From Acidobacteriota bacterium (GTDB taxonomy: Bacteria; Acidobacteriota; Terriglobia; Acidiferrales; UBA7541), in the NCBI GenBank assembly GCA_013287135.1, contig JABDEK010000010.1:1-64000 (forward strand): a stretch of DNA of 64,000 nt. Reading direction: 5' to 3'. Positions 62,455 to 64,000 of this stretch are shown here, piece by piece. The number at the start of each line of letters is the position of its first letter. Position 1 is the stretch's first letter. The notes under the pieces were generated by a model. That model saw only the letters and a program-made list of their open reading frames with translations, was not told the DNA's origin and ran no database searches. Position numbers and translations under genes: made by a program.

Positions 62455-63525
62455 ATGTATACTTCCGCGCCCGATACTTCATCTCAAAACCTAGGTGGAC
62501 CACCAATGATCGCAGAGCGCCCAGATCCCCCTGCACATACCGGCATATTCCAACTGATGAATGGCTTTCACGTCGCCGGCGCTGTCTCCTGCCTCGCCCT
62601 ACTCGGCATCCCCGATCTCATTGACGCTGTTCCCAAATCAGCTGACGAACTGGCAATGCAGATCGGCGCTGACCCGCAAGCGCTCTACCGTCTTATGCGA
62701 GCCACCGCGTGCGTGGGAGTGCTATCCGAAGGCCCCGACGGGAAGTTTTCGCAAACGCCGATGTCCGCAATTCTGCGCAGCAACGCCACTCCCAGCCTGC
62801 GAGCCTTTGCCATCATGACCGGCAGAGAGTGGCACGGACGCGGCTGGTCCCACCTAGATTATTGCGTCCGCACCGGCAAGCAAGCGCTGGAGAAAATCTA
62901 CGGCGCTCACATCTTCGAATATATAAAGCAAAATCCGGCGGAAGGGCAAATTTTCAACGACGCCATGACCCAGATTTCCATGATCGATAGCCCCGCCGTC
63001 GCCGATGCCTACAATTTTGACCGCATTCATTCCATCGTGGACATCGCCGGCGGCCACGGACTTTTGCTCGCAACCATCCTGAAAAGGAATCCGCAAATGC
63101 GCGGCACGCTCTACGAGATGCCCCACGTTCTCGAAGGAGCCAAGAATGGACCGCTGAAGCCCGTGATGGATCGCTGCACCCTTGCGTCCGGCGATATGTT
63201 TTCCTCGGTTCCCGCAAGCGCCGACGCTTACATCATGAAACACATCATTCACGACTGGCCCGACGACCGCTGCATCCAGATCCTCAGAGCCTGCCGAAAA
63301 GGCGTGAACTCCGGCGGCAAACTCCTGGTGGTCGATAACGTAATTCACCCGGGCAACGACTTCTCCCCCGGCAAATTCCTCGACCTGCAAATGCTGATTT
63401 TCCCTAGCGGATGCGAGCGAACAGAAAAACAATTCCGCGCCTTGTTTGCAGCCTCCGGATGGCAGCTAACCTGCATCATCCCCACCGTCGCCGCCGATTC
63501 CATCGTAGAAGGCCTCCCAGCGTAA
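62455..63525 (+). CDS. Family 2 O-methyltransferase (SAM-dependent)
   Basis: 356 residues (ATG 62455; an internal ATG at 62506 with GGTGG upstream is a possible start). An N-terminal dimerisation/winged-helix part (GIFQLMNGFHVAGAVSCLALLGIPDLIDAVPKSADELAMQIGADPQALYRLMRA) precedes the SAM-binding domain: IVDIAGGHGLLLATILKRNP (glycine-rich motif I), ASGDMFSSVPASADAYIMKHIIHDWPDDRCIQILRACRKGV, typical of the family. It methylates a hydroxyl of a small molecule; family members act on phenolics and antibiotics. No biosynthetic cluster is visible. Confidence 0.9.
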   Translation: MYTSAPDTSSQNLGGPPMIAERPDPPAHTGIFQLMNGFHVAGAVSCLALLGIPDLIDAVPKSADELAMQIGADPQALYRLMRATACVGVLSEGPDGKFSQTPMSAILRSNATPSLRAFAIMTGREWHGRGWSHLDYCVRTGKQALEKIYGAHIFEYIKQNPAEGQIFNDAMTQISMIDSPAVADAYNFDRIHSIVDIAGGHGLLLATILKRNPQMRGTLYEMPHVLEGAKNGPLKPVMDRCTLASGDMFSSVPASADAYIMKHIIHDWPDDRCIQILRACRKGVNSGGKLLVVDNVIHPGNDFSPGKFLDLQMLIFPSGCERTEKQFRALFAASGWQLTCIIPTVAADSIVEGLPA

Positions 63526-64000
63526 GCCCATAGCGTCTTAGATCGATCTGCTGCACGTCGCCCCGCCGAGATTCATTTGTAGGGGCGCGGCATGCTGCGC
63601 CCGCTGGCGCCACTCATATACGGCTGGAAACGCTGAGGATGTCTTTTTAGATGTGCAGCTCGTCCGCCGAGAATGCGCCCGCGACGCCAGGCCGTTGTTT
63701 CGGGGCGCGGGACGCAGTTTGAGGGATCTGCTCTTTCTTTCTGTCCACGCCATGACCGAGAGAACTTAACAGGCGAGCGCAGTGGTTGTGTCATGAATAT
63801 CGTTCTAAGTGACGGCCGCCTCAATCAAGCCCAGGTCGTGAGGCCTAAGGTCTTCGGCGTTGCCTTAGGATTTAATTTTGTCATCCCGACAGAGGCTCTC
63901 TTTTAGCCGACAAGGGATCTGCTTTCGCCTTGCCTCACGCCACCACGTAAGAGAACCTAGTAGTGAATTATCAATGTGTAAACTCCTCCCACTCCCATGA
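63526..64000. other. 475-bp terminal non-coding stretch with repeat-like sequence
   Basis: No supported gene. GGGCGC (63583-63588) and GCGCCC (63597-63602) form a hairpin around GGCATGCT. Around 63880-63925 TTTGTCATCCCGACAGAGG and GGGATCTGCTTTC resemble the dispersed intergenic sequence (the TCATCCCGA..GGGATCTGC type) common in acidobacterial genomes. Open frames here (for example 63673-63906) look spurious. Confidence 0.5.

Noticed and set aside
63957-64000. Short minus-strand frame reading MGVGGVYTLIIHY at the right edge
   Set aside because: Only 13 codons visible and in repeat-like sequence; cannot be told from chance.

Overview
The window is about 56% GC by eye, gene-dense on both strands and bacterial. 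Gene content points to a soil Acidobacteriota (Terriglobia-like) genome: a DUF5818-type secreted protein, a giant cyclic beta-1,2-glucan synthase, large BIG2/PQQ-type lipoproteins, an LMF-family protein, many small stress proteins and many response regulators. The taxonomy is inferred from family content, not from a marker gene. No phage, insertion sequence or CRISPR array is visible.

Layout. 1-4.0 kb: a coupled cluster of a truncated amino-acid permease, an exported PIG-L deacetylase and a sulfatase-modifying-factor-like protein. 4.3-6.0 kb: an NTF2-like secreted protein, a small membrane protein, a PilZ-like protein and tRNA-Leu(CAG). 6.0-10.0 kb (minus strand): a PaoABC-type periplasmic aldehyde oxidoreductase with TAT signal, an extra Fe-S insert in the FAD subunit, and a molybdopterin subunit. 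10.1-30.1 kb is a DNA-repair region. DUF72, Lhr helicase and a UdgX-type uracil-DNA glycosylase read leftward, divergent from an imuA-imuB-dnaE2 mutasome. Further right, ku (followed by DUF2252 and AI-2E-family genes) is divergent from ligD.

30-34 kb holds small stress and signalling genes: a DUF3309 micro-protein, a frameshifted receiver gene, a DUF5818 protein, an ECF sigma factor, a NarL-type regulator and a pseudo-receiver. 34.3-43.1 kb is one 2932-codon ORF for a cyclic beta-1,2-glucan synthase, with a TAT-exported glycoamylase-fold (GH144-like) enzyme 2.2 kb downstream. 43-54 kb carries small envelope and stress genes (DUF3185, DUF1328, a broken csbD, PfpI/DJ-1, YtxH, a ferritin-like protein, a histone-H1-like basic protein, a BON lipoprotein), an ABC exporter, a SpoIIE-type phosphatase, a Crp/Fnr regulator with two inverted repeats upstream, and a pair of tandem paralogous micro-proteins, one broken. 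54-63.5 kb: polyphosphate kinase, a lipoprotein of seven BIG2 repeats plus a PQQ-like propeller, an LMF-family membrane protein, a secreted protein and an O-methyltransferase. The last 475 bp look like non-coding dispersed-repeat sequence.

The two most interesting themes are the clustering of UdgX/Lhr, the ImuA-ImuB-DnaE2 mutasome and Ku/LigD within about 19 kb, and the decay by small indels of three short stress or signalling genes while the very long ORFs nearby stay open.
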